Assembly (NCBI GenBank): GCA_944990035.1
Contig: CALYLX010000134.1
Coordinates: forward strand, 78,729 to 142,728
DNA: 64,000 bases
Direction: 5' to 3'
From: Clitopilus passeckerianus
Taxonomy: Eukaryota; Basidiomycota; Agaricomycetes; Agaricales; Entolomataceae
Below are positions 11,701 through 24,329 of this stretch, piece by piece. The first letter of the stretch is position 1; each line of letters begins with the position of its first letter. The notes beneath the pieces were generated by a model. The model was not told where the DNA came from. It saw only the letters and a program-made list of their open reading frames with translations, and did no database searches. Made by a program: the position numbers and the translations under genes.

Positions 11701-12330
11701 TCAAGGCTTTTCGCCAACACGTTCAAAGACCCAGCTCAACTGCTCACGTTCGCCGAGTTCAAGCTAATAAATTCAGATTTAGCCTTTAGGTTCCTCTGAA
11801 TTGGAGTGAATACGTACAATGGGAGGGTGAATCGGCAGCGGAGCAAGCTGGATGCCGAGTTGAGAGTCTGCAACTTGGAGACTTGTATGAAACAATAAGT
11901 TGAAAGGAGTCGAAGAGTAAGCTGTTCGCTCACGTCTGGCGGAATCCAGGCGCAATCCCGACATGCCATTCGGTCGGAAACTCCTGGATGCGTTGATCCA
12001 CTTTGTTACCTGCCTGAGGGGCACCCGGAGCTCCTTTATAGGTGAGAGCTTGGGCTGGTATGATGCCGGTGGGCTTAACGATAGCGATATTGCCATTCGG
12101 CAAGGGGTCAACTTGCCACTGAATGGGGCGGTCAGTAAAATTCTGTCGGGCCAGTATGGGAAAATGAATACCTTTTGATCATCTTCTGGTTGGACACCAG
12201 GAGGAAGGACAGTGACACCTTGTCCACCCTCGCTACGAGTTAACGCGTCGGGCCCAATGTTGCCGAGCTGGGCGACGACGATGCGATAGATGCCAGGAGG
12301 GAGAAGAGAACCAACATCTGCAGATGACAT
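11701..12330 (-). CDS. Serine protease inhibitor, I66 family-like (beta-trefoil)
   Basis: A small cytosolic protein of 156 residues is encoded by four exons: 12330-12172, 12118-11934, 11881-11818 and 11763-11701. It has no signal peptide. The pattern is that of mushroom beta-trefoil inhibitors of the I66 (cospin-like) class. An early Gly-Ile-Tyr-Arg-Ile strand comes first, then Gln-Lys-Trp-Gln-Val-Asp-Pro after the first intron, then Pro-Thr-Glu-Trp-His-Val, and finally Leu-Ser-Trp-Val-Phe-Glu-Arg-Val near the C-terminus. These are the repeated Trp-x-Val/Ile strands of the fold. Known members inhibit trypsin-like proteases and are thought to deter fungivores. The family call rests on this pattern; a related ricin-B-type lectin fold is the main alternative. 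The inhibitory specificity is not visible. Confidence 0.7.
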
Positions 12331-14739
12331 GGTATTTGTTATCAATGCTCAGAGGAATTTGCTGATTTCGGTGAACCTTTGGTCCAATATATATATACCT
12401 ACATACCATCCTAGATGGTGGATCCAAGTTTCCTTGCGAAGAAACAATCTTCCAGAAAGAAGTTGATTGGAAGAATGTACGCCACCGTGCGGATTGTCAA
12501 ACCAAATACCTGATTTCATTGTCCAATCCTTGTCACCCCCAAACCTTAACTCAGCATGAGGTTCAGGGTAAAAGTCTTTCTCGCCAAAGCCAACTCGGGA
12601 ATTCTCCTAGGTATGATGCGTTATTCATCGAAGGGTGTTCGGAGCTTAGAGCCAGCCTAGCCAAGACGAAGGTCACAGTGTGGTAAGATGAGATTCGAGA
12701 AATTCTCAAACGACAGAACGTATCACGCGATGCGGGGCAACCCGAGCTCACCTCGAAATCTAGTCACTTCCATGGTCGCCATACTTACTGTATTAGCTCG
12801 GTGAGTGATCACATGGGCCTTAGTGTGGGAAGTAGTGCCCCACAAAAGTTAATTTGACGTTCTGCTTTCTCTGTCATAAAGACCCCGCAAAAAGATGACT
12901 GAACCCTACTATCGTTCACGTTCTAATTCGCTGCCACGGGCACAGTGACGGATAGCCTTTCCACCCTAGATCATGAGGCCTCATGCACCGAATGGAATCT
13001 TACCCGTTCGAACTCACATAAGAATGACACATGCAATAGGATTAGCACCCGCCAAAAGCGACAGGTCACAGCCTACATGAAGGAGGTGCCAAGGCCTCCT
13101 AGATTTCGAACTTGTCCCATACAGGCGCAGTGATTCAAGCCCCAGATCTTAGGATGAAGACAGAAGGAGCATTTGTCACGAGAGAACATGTCGAGTAATC
13201 CAGAGGTAACCTTTTTTTAATTGTGAAAGGAGGTCGACTACATGTACCACTTGCCTCGTGATGAGCCAAATGGGCTGGGCCAGGGGGACTTGGAGATCCT
13301 CCGCTGAGGCCGTCCTCGCTGAACCCTGCTGCCGAGTCTGAAGTAGATATGTTCACTGTCCATCACTCGCCTCGGTTATCTGATTCATTATGGACAGGCC
13401 GCACCAGAGGCTTTTCCTTACCAATTCATAACAGCCGCCTGTATTTTTCGTTTCCTGTAGTCGCGATTGTGATTTGATTTTCGTACTTCCCGAGTTACAT
13501 TGTATCTTCTTCACGGCGGGCTCTGACAGTGATTTAGTGGCAGACTGAGGGTTGTATACGAGCACACCGACTCCCGGTATGTCATCCAGCAATTCTTTTC
13601 CTCGTTGGGGTATTCCACGACTGAAACCTAAGCCATGGGTGTCACAGCGGGTATAGAAATTCCATGAGGGAGTCAACGATGCACGGGTTTGTTATGATGA
13701 ATCCGTTGAATCCAAAGCAAAGGGCGCGGGTCCGAGCGTCATGGCATACTGAGTATATTCTCTCACTGCAAATTAGTTCCAAGGTCGACTCGATGCATGA
13801 TGTCTTGTTGGTTGGAGGTTCGGAATTTGCAGCCTGAAGTCAAGAGGTCACGGGTCTTCGGCATTTCTTGGAAAGTCTTATTTCTCAACTTCTAGACAGT
13901 TACTCGTGTGACCAACTATAGACTTGCTAGCACGGGAGATCGGTGCACGAATGTGTGGGGAGTGGCCAAGAACGAGCCAGCTTTGAAGTTGACGTTGAAC
14001 TGCCTAATAAGCCTGAGGGTGGGTTCCGGGAACACCAGTTGGAATTGCTGTGTACTCTCCGTTCTGGTTTGTCTTGAGAAACGTCGTTAGCCCCGTGCGG
14101 AGGAGGCAGGAGTGGCTGTGCGACACATTCCGGTAACCTTGTTTGCCCCGAGTGGGGAGGGAGGAGTTGTTATTGTTCGAGCTTGAGAATTGAGATAGCT
14201 GGATGGGGAGGCTATGAGAGGGGATAAATTGACGAGAGATAGTAGCTGGGATACCTAGATAGAACACGTAGACTAAGTGGCCAGATAAGTTGCAGGCTCC
14301 GAGTTCAAGCACCCTGCTCGGAGCAAAAACATCCCGCTGCGGAATCACATCTCCCTCATTTCTTTTATTATTATTATCAAATTGCGGCGCAAATACAGCG
14401 TTCATTTCAATTAAATGACGATTATCTCTTAATTACCCGCCAATTGTCTCCTATGTTTTTGAGGCCCGTGCGCGTGGGAAAGTACATTGATGCTATTCGT
14501 CGCTGGCGTTGCCGTTTGAATTGTTGGCACTTGTCGTCTTTCATAGTGATACTTTTCTTTCTTTGAGAGACTTTTTTTGATTGTTTGGAACTAAAAACAC
14601 CGCACATATCCTCTCCTTTATTTCCCTTCTGTGCGTGTTTTTCATATTTCCTTACTTTTTTACTCTCTCACCCACGGTCGCTACCCAACTCTACATTTTT
14701 TATATCCCTTCCACTTGAATTTTTATTCGTATATCTACC
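12331..14739. other. 2.4-kb stretch without a supported gene
   Basis: Several short frames exist on both strands, for example 13353-13676 and 14004-14405 on the minus strand. None has a recognisable domain, convincing splice sites or a typical start context. The last 160 bp before 14740 are strongly pyrimidine-rich on the plus strand, as in promoters of well-expressed fungal genes. I see no repeat boundaries. Confidence 0.45.
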
Positions 14740-16993
14740 ATGGACGACAATCAGACTGCATTCGTTGCGGCTCAATACCCTGCTTACGCTGGTTTTGACA
14801 TCGACATGATGAAGGTACGCGGCCTTTTCCCTCGCAAAACTCTCATTTAACATTTCGCTAGCGCTCTATGGATACCGTTGGTGGTCCAGACGCAAAAAAG
14901 GCCCGCTGGTCTCCCTCTGCCTCCTCAACCACTCCCCCAAAGGACGCGTTCGCAAACTACGGCTACGGCCCCCAAGCATCCATCAACCAAGCCCTCTACG
15001 CAACCCCCCAACTCTCCATCAACACCGCTCACGCCCAATCCAACGGCCAAGGTGGTGGGCAACTCAGCCCCAACACCGCTGCCGCCCAACAACAACAATC
15101 CTCCCAACCAAGCCCCAACACCGCGAACGGCTACGGCACCTTTGCAGCGTATAATATGTTGGGTATGGGTATGCCGGGTATGAACATGCTGAATGGGTTC
15201 GCTGCGTATAATGGGCAGATGGGCAACTTTGGTCAGCAACAGCAGCAGCAACAACAGCAACAACAGCGTATGCCGAGCATGAACCTCCCCATGCCTCAAC
15301 CCGCCTTCGCATCCAACCCAGCTGCTCTCTCCGCCGCTCTCTCGCTCAACGCATCCGCCTCCCAACCAACCAACCGCACCGTCTACATCGGGAACCTCCC
15401 CGCCACCGCCTCCGTCGACGAACTTCTCAACCTAGTCCACTTCGGTCCCCTCGAGTCAATCCGCGTTCTCCCCGAGAAAAGCTGTGTTTTCCTCAGCTTC
15501 TTGGACGGCCAGACGGCAGTAGCATTCCACGCAGACGCGACGGTGAAGAAAATGTCCCTCCACGGCCAAGAGCTCAAAATCGGCTGGGGCAAACCCTCCC
15601 CCGTCCCCGCCCAAGTCCAGCTCGCCATAACCCAATCCAACGCCTCCCGGAACGTCTACCTCGGCGGGCTGGACGAGTCGTTGACCGAGGAACAACTCCG
15701 GGACGACCTCTCGCGATTCGGGTTGATCGACCAGGTCAAGATTGTTAGGGACAAGAATATTGGGTTCGTGCACTTTTTGAGTATTGGCGTGGCTACGAAG
15801 GTTGTGAATACTCTACCTATGGAGGGGGGGTGGGCAGGGAAGAGGGTTAATTATGGGAAGGATCGGTGTGCGTATATTCCGAAGAGCCAGCAGGTGGGGC
15901 AGCATCAGGCGCAGGCTGTTGCTGCGCAGAGTTTGATGCAGCAGAGTATGGGGGGGATGACGCCGCAGGCTACGGTTTTCCCATTTGGATTTGGGGGGAA
16001 CATGTTTGCTGGGAATGGGGGTGATGGGGGATGAATGGGATGGGGGTGATGAATGGGATGGGGGTGATGAATGGGATGGGGGCGATGGCGATGAACGGTA
16101 TGAATGGGATGAATGGAGCTGCAAATACGGGGATGAATCGGACTGTGTATCTGGGCAATATTCATCCTGAGACGACGACGGAGGATTTGTGTAATACCAT
16201 TCGAGGAGGGGTGTTGCAGAGTATTCGGTATATGCAGGATAAGCATATCGCTGTGCGTTTCCTTTCCTTTTCCTCCCTGCGTATATATACTAACCTCCCC
16301 TCTTCGTAGTTCGTGACATTCATCGACCCAGCCGCCGCATATACATTCTACCAAGTCTCCTCCTACCAAGGCCTCACCCTCAACAACCGTCGCCTCAAAA
16401 TCGGATGGGGTAAGAACAGCGGCCCCCTCGCTACGAGTCTGGCTCTGGCAGTACACGGAGGAGCGACGAGGAATGTGTATGTTGGAAATATTGAGGATTT
16501 CGAGTTTTTCACGGTGGAGAAGATGAGGAGGGACTTTGGGGAGTTTGGGGATGTTGAGTTGGTTAATTATTTGAAGGAGAAGTACGTTCAAGTCTTTCGA
16601 GGAGAGACTTCAGGATGGGTACTGATGAGGCAACTTGATAGGAACTGCGCATTCGTGAACTTCACGAACATCTCGAACGCGATCAAAGCCATCGACGGGA
16701 TAAAATCTAAACCCGAATACGCCAACCTCCGTATCGCACACGGGAAAGATCGGTGTGCCAACCCACCACGCTCGGGACCGCAAGGCGGGAGCGGGGGGAT
16801 GAGGAGGAGTGCGAGTGGGCATTCGGGTGTTAGTCCTAGTGGGCATGGGAATGGTGTACAAGGGCTGCAAGGAGGGGAGGGGGATACGCCGAATTTGGGG
16901 AATGGGGAGTTGCGGGAGGAGCCGTTTGAGGATGAGGAGGGGGGAATTGGTGGGGAGGGGATGAGGGTTGATGGGGAGGTTGGGAGTGCATAG
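14740..16993 (+). CDS. RNA-binding protein with four RRMs (Nrd1/Csx1-related), with an internal frame break
   Basis: This is a post-transcriptional regulator of the fission-yeast Nrd1 type. Exon 1 is 14740-14814 (25 codons) and exon 2 starts at 14862. A Gln/Asn/Met-rich N-terminus with a poly-Gln run (about 15235-15270) precedes RRM1 (about residue 196, Arg-Thr-Val-Tyr-Ile-Gly-Asn-Leu) and RRM2 (about 286, Asn-Val-Tyr-Leu-Gly-Gly-Leu). RRM3 (from 16138) and RRM4 (from about 16470) follow, each with RNP motifs. A terminal Lys-Asp-Arg-Cys-Ala-Asn-Pro-Pro-Arg matches the family. Introns are visible at 16253-16309 and 16582-16641. Between RRM2 and RRM3, in a (AATGGGATGGGGGTGATG)-type repeat, the frame changes by one. 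Either 16021-16118 is a 98-nt intron or one G of a homopolymer is missing. Nrd1 stabilises or regulates differentiation mRNAs; here that role is inferred. Confidence 0.88.
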
Positions 16994-17856
16994 AGGGTTT
17001 CTGACTCTCTGCTTGAAGTTGATGTATACGATGATACCCCCTGGGTTCGAGACGCTCGACGCCCATGTTGGATACCCCCTCCCTGACCTCACTCACGCTC
17101 ACGCTCACCACGAATGTACCTCCTCCGGCGTGTGTACCACCTATCTCTCTCTTGATCCATCTCTCACTCTCTTTTATCTGTTACCCCTACCCATCTCAAA
17201 AGCGGAACGACTTTCCACAGCTCCTGCGCTCCATCATCATTCGAAATTTCGAACTTGACCCTCTATATATAATTATGCATTCCTTTCGGCTTCGTCTTGT
17301 ACATACTATTCTATTGCCCTTTCTCTTTCTCCTTCTCTTCCCCGTTCCTTCACACTTTTCTTCCTTCCTTTTCTTCGTCTCTGGCATGGCAGGACTCCTT
17401 CATTGGTGCTTTTCCCTTCGTGCTGTCCACTCTTTTGCTGCCTCACTGACTGACTCGTTGACTGAATATATCCATATCCGTACTCTACCTCTCTTTTATC
17501 TCCCGTACCATCTGTTACTGAATACTCTCTACCTGAATCTCTATCCCTGTGAATTTGAATCTCAAAAAGGTCACTGATATACGTATATCCCTCTCCTGGT
17601 ACTAGTAATTGATACTGAAGAACAAGGTTTTGTCTCATAAGAATTTCGGGGCTCAACTGAGAAGACCATTTTCTTGGCTGTGACAGAAAAGGTCACAGAT
17701 CATGTGCTTTTGTGTCACGTCGCGTCGTTGATGAGAGCCGCGAGCTCCCGCGTTTGGCCCCGGAGTCTGACTCAAAGCTTGCAACTCGTCCTTCACGTCG
17801 TTGCTGGGCTTTACTCGAGTTATATGCGACTATAGGCTCGGAGACTACTAGAAAAT
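16994..17856. other. Nrd1 3' UTR and BRCT-gene promoter
   Basis: The region is pyrimidine-rich on the plus strand (17100-17560), with many CTCT runs. The long open frames across it (17065-17577) are explained by this base composition. I see no domain and no RNA gene. The 17690-17856 part is the likely promoter of the BRCT gene. Confidence 0.45.
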
Positions 17857-20800
17857 ATGGACCAGCCACAGGCACCCCAACCACCAGCACCAGCACCAGC
17901 ACCTAAAAAGCCACTTTTCGACGGCGTCGTGTATTTGCTCTCTCCGACACTTCCACCTCTTCGTGCAGACCAACTACGGCTCGTGCTTAACACCAAAGGC
18001 GGCGTTGAGGTTCTACCACCATCTTCTTTGTACGGCTCGGCGTCTGGGGGTACCGTGACACCGTTGTCGTCACGGGCGGAGTACAGGAATGAGAATCAAG
18101 CAGCGAGAGAGGCGCTGGCGGATCCGAGGTTGACGCATGTGGTTACGAATACGATGAATAACTGTGAGGAGGGGTGGAGGGATGTGTTGTTGACGAGGGA
18201 GGAGAGGGTTGCGGTTGTCACGGATTTGTGGGTTGATAAGAGTGTTGCTCTTGATTCTGTGCAGCCGTGAGTTTTGTCTTTCATCCTTTCATTGGGTTTC
18301 AGCTGACCTTGGGCGGTTTTCGTTTTGTTTTTGAAGGACGGCGTTTTATTCTGCTGACCCTTTTATGATATTCTCGGGGGTTGTAGCTTGTGCGTCTGAA
18401 GTATGGTTTTGCTCTTATCTGAGGTGTACGACTATTGAGCTGACTTATGATATGGGATTAGCTCCCTGCCACAGACCTTGAAGTTCTCTCAGCTGGGATT
18501 ACTGCCCTCGGCGGCCAATGGAGAACAGGTCTTACTAAAGACGTAACACACCTCTTCTGCATCTCCCCCGGTACACCTCCCCCCAACCTCCAAGAAATCG
18601 GATCCTTCGAACACGTCGGCAGTCTAAAATATGCCACAGCCCTCAAGAACCAGCACACCACCTGTGTTAAAGTCCTCCTTCCGCACTGGTTCGACGATAT
18701 CATGAAAATTGGGATGCCCGGGCTCGACACGAAGCCGTACGAGTGGCCCGACCCGGAACTCTTGAAAGGGCCAGAGAGTATACTGCTACCTGGCGTGGAC
18801 GGGCCGGAGAGTTTGAGGGTGAATGAGAAGATGAAGGAGAGAGAAAAGGAGAGGGAGGAGAGGATGAAGAAGGACTCGGTGTTGAGGGAGGAGGATACGT
18901 TCAAGAAGTCCCTATACGCTACTGCGGGACTCGTATCTCCTGGCGCTGCGCTACCTTCGGACATCAGTATGAACGGAGACACGGATTCTGCGCAGGGTGT
19001 TAAGCCTAAGGATATATGGAAGGGGAGAAGGGTTTTGTTGGGACGTAGTTTGGAATTGTTGGATAGTAGGAGGGAGGCGGTAGAAGCTGGTCTGAGACGG
19101 ACGGGTGCGGTTATCGTGTCGCATTCACCTAGCGCGTCTTCAGCGCCTTTGTCACTGAGGAAATTGGACGCGGAGAGGGAGAAGGAGTTGATTGAGGAGT
19201 GTGATGTCTTCGTGACGAGGTTTAGGAGTGGGAGGGCGTATGCGAGTGCTGTGAGACTGGGGAAGATGATTGGCACGCTGTCGTGGCTGTTTCATGTCCA
19301 GAAGACGGGTGTGGTCAGTCCGCCCATGGATCAGCTGCTTTGGTATCCTATTCCCAAGAGGAAGATTGAAGGGTTTGAGGCTCATGTGAGTTTTCCCTTG
19401 TGCTCACAGCAGATATGATTGTTCTGACGCATTGGGTTGACAGGAAATCACGTTGACGAATTATACAGGCGAAGCAAGAGAGTATCTCAAGAAGCTCATC
19501 ACTATCATGGGTGCAAACTTCACCCCAAGCATGTCGGGACGCAATACCGTTCTCATTGCCGCTTAGTAGGTGCTTGTTCTTCCTGATCGTAACTACCTAC
19601 TGAATAACTTCCGCACTCTAGTATCTCCGGCACGAAAACTACCAAAGCCGCATCCTGGTCCATCCCCATCGTTAACCACCTCTGGCTAGAAGACTGCTTT
19701 ATCAAATGGCGGAACCTTACACCCGCACTCGAACGATACATACACTTCCCACCCGGCATCGACTTCTCCAACCTGCTTGGAGAAAGAGGAATTGGGAAAA
19801 GAGTAGAAGATGAAATGGGAGATGAGGAGCTTGACCAGCTAGAGGTGGAGGAAGACGAGGAGTTTGGTGTCAAGCCTCCCGAGTCTAGGACCAGCCAGCC
19901 GAGGCCGAACGGAGCCCCACTGAACACCCAGAACAGCATGAGGGAAGTGATGGAGGTTGAAGCTGCTATTAGCGCGCTTGATGTACCCATGGACGATGTT
20001 CCTGAGGTACAGCAGGAGCAGGAGCAGGAACAGGCCAACCGTATGGAGGTTGACGAGCCCGAACCAGAGCCAGAGTCGAATCCCAAAGACCCACCGAAAC
20101 CCGCCAACGGTATCGCGAAGTCGTTCGCAGCGCGACTGAAGGAGAAAGTCTTGGAGAAGGATAAGGATAGCGAGAGTCCTGCCAAGACTCGGATTCGACC
20201 TCGGAAATCGTCAGCGCAGAAGAAGTTCTCCCTTGATTCGCCCAGCAGCAGCCGTTCGCCTTCTCCCCGGCCATCATCGCCTATGCAAGCCAGCACAAGC
20301 AAGAAGAAGCTGACTAGGCGGGCTGGAGAGAAACATGATTCATGGATCCGCGACGAGGATGACGGGGATGAGGTTCAGGTCGTCTCGGTGAAGCTATCTC
20401 CCAAGAAGGTGGCGTCAAAAAAGAAGAATGCAAAGGATAGTGAAACGGAGGATGAGGAGATCGTTCAGGCCACTTCGTCTCCTGCCAAACTTTTTGACAA
20501 AGGGCAAGATGATATCTCGGATGGAGATCCCAGCCAACCGAAGCGCAAGCCGTACTCTCCGAAGAAGTACAAGTCGCAAACCGCTAGGCGGAGGTCGAAC
20601 GGTGCACAAGAGGAGGAGGAAGAAGAATCTGCGGACGAGGACGTGTCGCCTGCGAAGTCGGCTGGCAAGGGCAAAGCTGCTCAGAGTACTTCAGCTGTCA
20701 GGCGTCGTAGCGCTAAGCAGCTGCCTGAGGATTCAGCGACGGAGGAAGAGGGGAGCGAAGAGGAACAGCCCAAACCACGACCGCGTGGACGGCCCGGGAA

Positions 20801-22722
20801 AAGCCTTCCAACACGGGATGAAGAGGAAGAGGAGGAAGAGGAGCCGGTCAAGCCTGAGCCAAAACCTAGAAGTCGGCCGAAGAAAGCCGCCAAGCAGGTA
20901 GAAGAAGATGTCGAGGAAGAAGAGGAAAGTCCACAAAAGAAAACGAAGGGACATACTCCCAAGAAGCTTCCCGATATTCGCGAGCTCACTGATAGTGAGG
21001 ATGACATGCCCCCTGCGACCTCAGTGAATATGCTGTCAAAGAAGAAAGCCCCTGCAAAGCCCACACCTCTAAAAGCGAAAGGCAAGGCTCCGAAGAAGAA
21101 AGATTCACCGCTTCCTCCAGAATCCGAAGAGGAGGATAAACCTCCACCAGCATCAGTCAAGATTGGCCCACCACGCGGGAAAAAGAAGCTGGTGCCCACC
21201 GCCACAACGACGACGAAAAAGGCCAAGCCCCAAACGTCGGACGCTGAGGATGAAGATTTGCATCAGCCTTCTCCGACGAAGACTCCTAATCGAGCCACGG
21301 TCATTTTGACTGATCGCCAGAGCTCCAAGAAAAAGATAGCGGCTGATGAAAATCCGCCGTCTCGCAAGAATACTGTTGGGAAGACGGAGAGTATTCTTGT
21401 GACGGCCGGAGAGCGTGCAGGACCCTTGGCAAAGGCTAAAGCCGCTCAAGTCAAGGATTCTCCGAAGAGCAGACCGAACGTCAAGAAAGCAGAGGATCCA
21501 GCGCCTTCATCTCCGTTAACAGCTATGGAGGTTGACGACGATGTTAGCACACCGGCTACCGAATCTGGACGATTTAAGCGCACTGCTGCTACGAAAGCTA
21601 CCAAGAAGCTTCACGATGAAATCATGCCTGATGTCTTGAACTACCAGCACGAGGTCAAGCAGGACAAAAGGAGGAAGAGTCTTGGGTTACCTCCGAGCGT
21701 CGGTTCATTCGAGAGCCAGAAGGGGAAGAAGAAACGCGAGGCTCAGGGAGAGGAAGTAGATGCTAAGGAGGGGAGGGAGAAGAAGAAACGGAAGGTGGAG
21801 GAAGAACAAGAGGAAGAGCCAGTTTCTGCCAAGTCCTCTAAATCGAAGCAGAAAGAGGCAAAGGCGGAGACGAGGTGCGTGATACGTGTTATTTTTAGAT
21901 TCTTGCGATTGATAGGCATTCTATCCCAGTGGATACATCGATGCTGATATCAGGCTGATGACAACCCAGGTTAATCTCTCCGACGAGGTTATCAAGGTTC
22001 GTCCTCATGATAGCTCATCGTCTTTCGCGTCAGCTACAACCTTGCTTTACAGGCCTTGACAAAACTTGGTGTCAGAATCACCAGTCGACCTTCAGAGTGC
22101 ACTCATCTTCTTGTTCCTCACCTGGTACGAACCGAGAAATTCTTGTGTGCACTGGCACAAGCGCCGTTCATCATGAAGGAGGCGTGGGCAAAGGATTCAG
22201 CTGCCCAAAAGAAGCTCCTTGGTATGTTTCTTGTCGGGCTAATTCTTGACTGGTCTAACGTTCCCTTACAGATGAGAAACCCTATCTGCTACGTGACAAG
22301 GCGAACGAAGCAAAGTACGAGTTTGTGTTGTCGGAAGCACTGAAAAGGGCAAAGGAACACAAGGTATCTGGTGGCCTCTTCCTCAAGAAAACCTTTTACG
22401 TCACGCCCAAGGTCCCCGTCGACAAGAAGTTATTGAAGAACGTCGTGGAATCTGGCGGAGGAACCGTAAGTATCCGCGCATCCGTCAGTCACGAACTTTA
22501 CTCAATGGTGTACAGATGAGCAACCAGACACCTACTCCACGAATCATCGGTATGAATCCCAAAGACCGCATCGTTGTTTCGTGCTCAGAAGACCTCAACA
22601 TCTGGAGACCTCTGGCATCCGCTGGGTATCCTATTTATCTACCGGAGATTATTTTGGCTAGTACATTGAAGCAGGAGATTGATTGGGATAATGACACTTT
22701 CAAAGTGGCTGCTTCCAAATAA
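17857..22722 (+). CDS. Six-BRCT DNA damage scaffold, Rtt107/Brc1 homologue
   Basis: Nine exons (17857-18266, 18337-18400, 18462-19385, 19444-19565, 19622-21874, 21954-21996, 22053-22221, 22272-22465, 22516-22722) give 1461 residues. Four BRCT repeats occupy roughly residues 19-135, 140-240, 340-440 and 464-555; a typical Trp appears in Ser-Trp-Ser-Ile-Pro and His-Leu-Trp-Leu-Glu-Asp-Cys-Phe. A linker of about 700 residues rich in Lys, Glu, Ser and Pro follows, and a C-terminal BRCT pair occupies about 1258-1461. This 4+2 arrangement is that of budding-yeast Rtt107 and fission-yeast Brc1, nuclear scaffolds that bind phosphorylated H2A and the Smc5/6 and Slx4 partners at stalled forks. The linker is longer than in the yeasts. 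PTIP-like proteins are the related alternative. Confidence 0.88.
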
Positions 22723-23720
22723 TTGTTTAAAGACCGTTTGGAGTACTTTATTTCGTTGAATGCATCTGATTCCTTATATATGTCCGTCTCACCCGGACTT
22801 TTGTATTCCTATTGTACATATCGTAATTTCCGGACTCTCAGTGATCCTTGATCTTTTCAACCTAAGTAGGGATGCCTATCAATCAGTTTCCATGGAATAG
22901 ACTCATTAATGTTGCCGCATCAGAATCCATTCCACCACAGATGCGCCACATCTCTTTGACGGTGTCTTAGCGAACACCTCCTTGAGATTTCTGTTTCCAA
23001 AGATTCCATCTTTTACCGTAAAGTGCCAGCGAATTTTTTTGGTTCTTTACAAGGCCCCTGGATGCACTATTTCAATCTATATCTGGTACAAATACCCACA
23101 GAAGCGACCGACTCCAAAAACAGAAATTATTGGTCCTTCAAGGTTGTTTCTAGAAGGAACACCTGATATATGTTCCACAAGATGGCGCCATTCGGATCTG
23201 AGGTAGGTAAACGACTCCCCACTATCAAATACAACAAAATGGTGGCACGGAACCTTGGACGGAACGCCGGAGTTGGTCGTCAACTCGTTCCACTTGCCTT
23301 GTCGAGACCCACAAAACAGAGAAATTTCCTTGCTTATAACGTCGTATCTCCGCAGGCCCTCAAAGGAAGCACAAGGTGCTTGAAATTGAATATGCAGAAG
23401 CCGGATGACAACCCAGAATAACGTGTTTGTGATCGCCACAACACAGCATCTGGTCATGATTGATGCTGTTGGGCGCGCCTTTTATACTCTCCACCCACTG
23501 ACACCCTGAACAGCAACCTGAAAGGACACAATGGCTTCCCAGCAACGCCTTTGAAACGCTGAAAAATCCTGTCCGCCTGTGTTGGCCCGAATGACCGATA
23601 TATAGGCCACAATTTTCCGAAGCCATCTGTCTTTCCACGTACAACTCTTCTTTGACCTGCGCTTAACTTAAACAGCGGCCGCTGCCACCGCTACCGTACT
23701 CAAAGCATCTCTCAACTACC
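22723..23720. other. About 1 kb without a supported gene
   Basis: A minus-strand frame (23077-23457) and several small ones are present, but none looks like a known protein and none has a good start or splice context. A TATATA motif near 23596 lies about 125 bp upstream of the small ORF at 23721. Confidence 0.4.
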
Positions 23721-24047
23721 ATGACCACTTTCACCTCTGAAGCTACCATGGGTGACCTCGGGAACAGCGCCTCCGACGCTACACCCACTATTAAAATTCC
23801 TGCTGGAGCCTTTCAGCAACTAAATTCAAACCCTCAATCTATCATTATCTCGGTGGACGACGACGACTGGCAAAACAGTCTCCTCTTTGGCACAGGATCA
23901 CACGACCCCTCCAAGCGTCCCATAGCTGGAACACGTAGGGTGTCCCGCCACCGAACGAAGCAAACCACTCCAAGCCCCTCATCTTCAACACAATCCACGG
24001 CCTCAACAAACTTGCCAGCAGAGGAGGCTATGGATGTTGACTCGTGA
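23721..24047 (+). CDS. Small Ser/Thr-rich hypothetical protein
   Basis: A single frame of 108 codons starts at an ATG in ACCATGACC context and ends TGA. The product has an Ile-Lys-Ile-Pro-Ala-Gly segment and an Ile-Ile-Ile-Ser-Val-Asp-Asp-Asp-Asp-Trp strand with an acidic turn. A basic Arg-Arg-Val-Ser-Arg-His-Arg patch, a Ser/Thr-rich tail and a terminal Glu-Glu-Ala-Met-Asp-Val-Asp-Ser follow. The composition looks more protein-like than chance, and a nuclear role is possible from the basic patch. I recognise no family. A donor-like GTGAGC at the stop could mean a further exon. Confidence 0.4.
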   Translation: MTTFTSEATMGDLGNSASDATPTIKIPAGAFQQLNSNPQSIIISVDDDDWQNSLLFGTGSHDPSKRPIAGTRRVSRHRTKQTTPSPSSSTQSTASTNLPAEEAMDVDS

Positions 24048-24329
24048 GCGTATGTCCGCACTGCGCACCGGCCTATGCCCGCTCATCGCTGTCGCCCCGA
24101 ACTGGCCGGCTACCCGCACCATGCTAGTCCGAACCATCGGAAAACCACACTCCTTCATCAGAAACATACTTAGAATCTACTCAGATTCTTCGACCCACAA
24201 TGGACCTTCATCGGACAAAGGACATTCCTCTCATTATTAGCTCAGCTCCCCAATACATGGAACTACAACAAGTACATTACCCCTACGAGATACCCAACCT
24301 AATCACCATACCTACTCCACATCTCTCCC

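Noticed and set aside
13135..13676. Two overlapping minus-strand frames that might be exons of one gene
   Set aside because: No GT..AG pair joins them in phase and no domain is recognisable.
15235..15270. CAG/CAA run as a possible microsatellite insertion
   Set aside because: It is an in-frame poly-Gln tract typical of this class of RNA-binding protein.
17065..17577. Plus-strand frame of 170 codons rich in Leu/Phe/Ser
   Set aside because: It results from pyrimidine-rich 3' UTR and promoter sequence; there is no start context, and the hydrophobicity follows from CTT/TTC codons.
18458..19276. Minus-strand frame of 272 codons opposite the BRCT gene
   Set aside because: It mirrors exon 3, which encodes clear BRCT repeats; the antisense product is Ser/Leu-rich and unlike any family.
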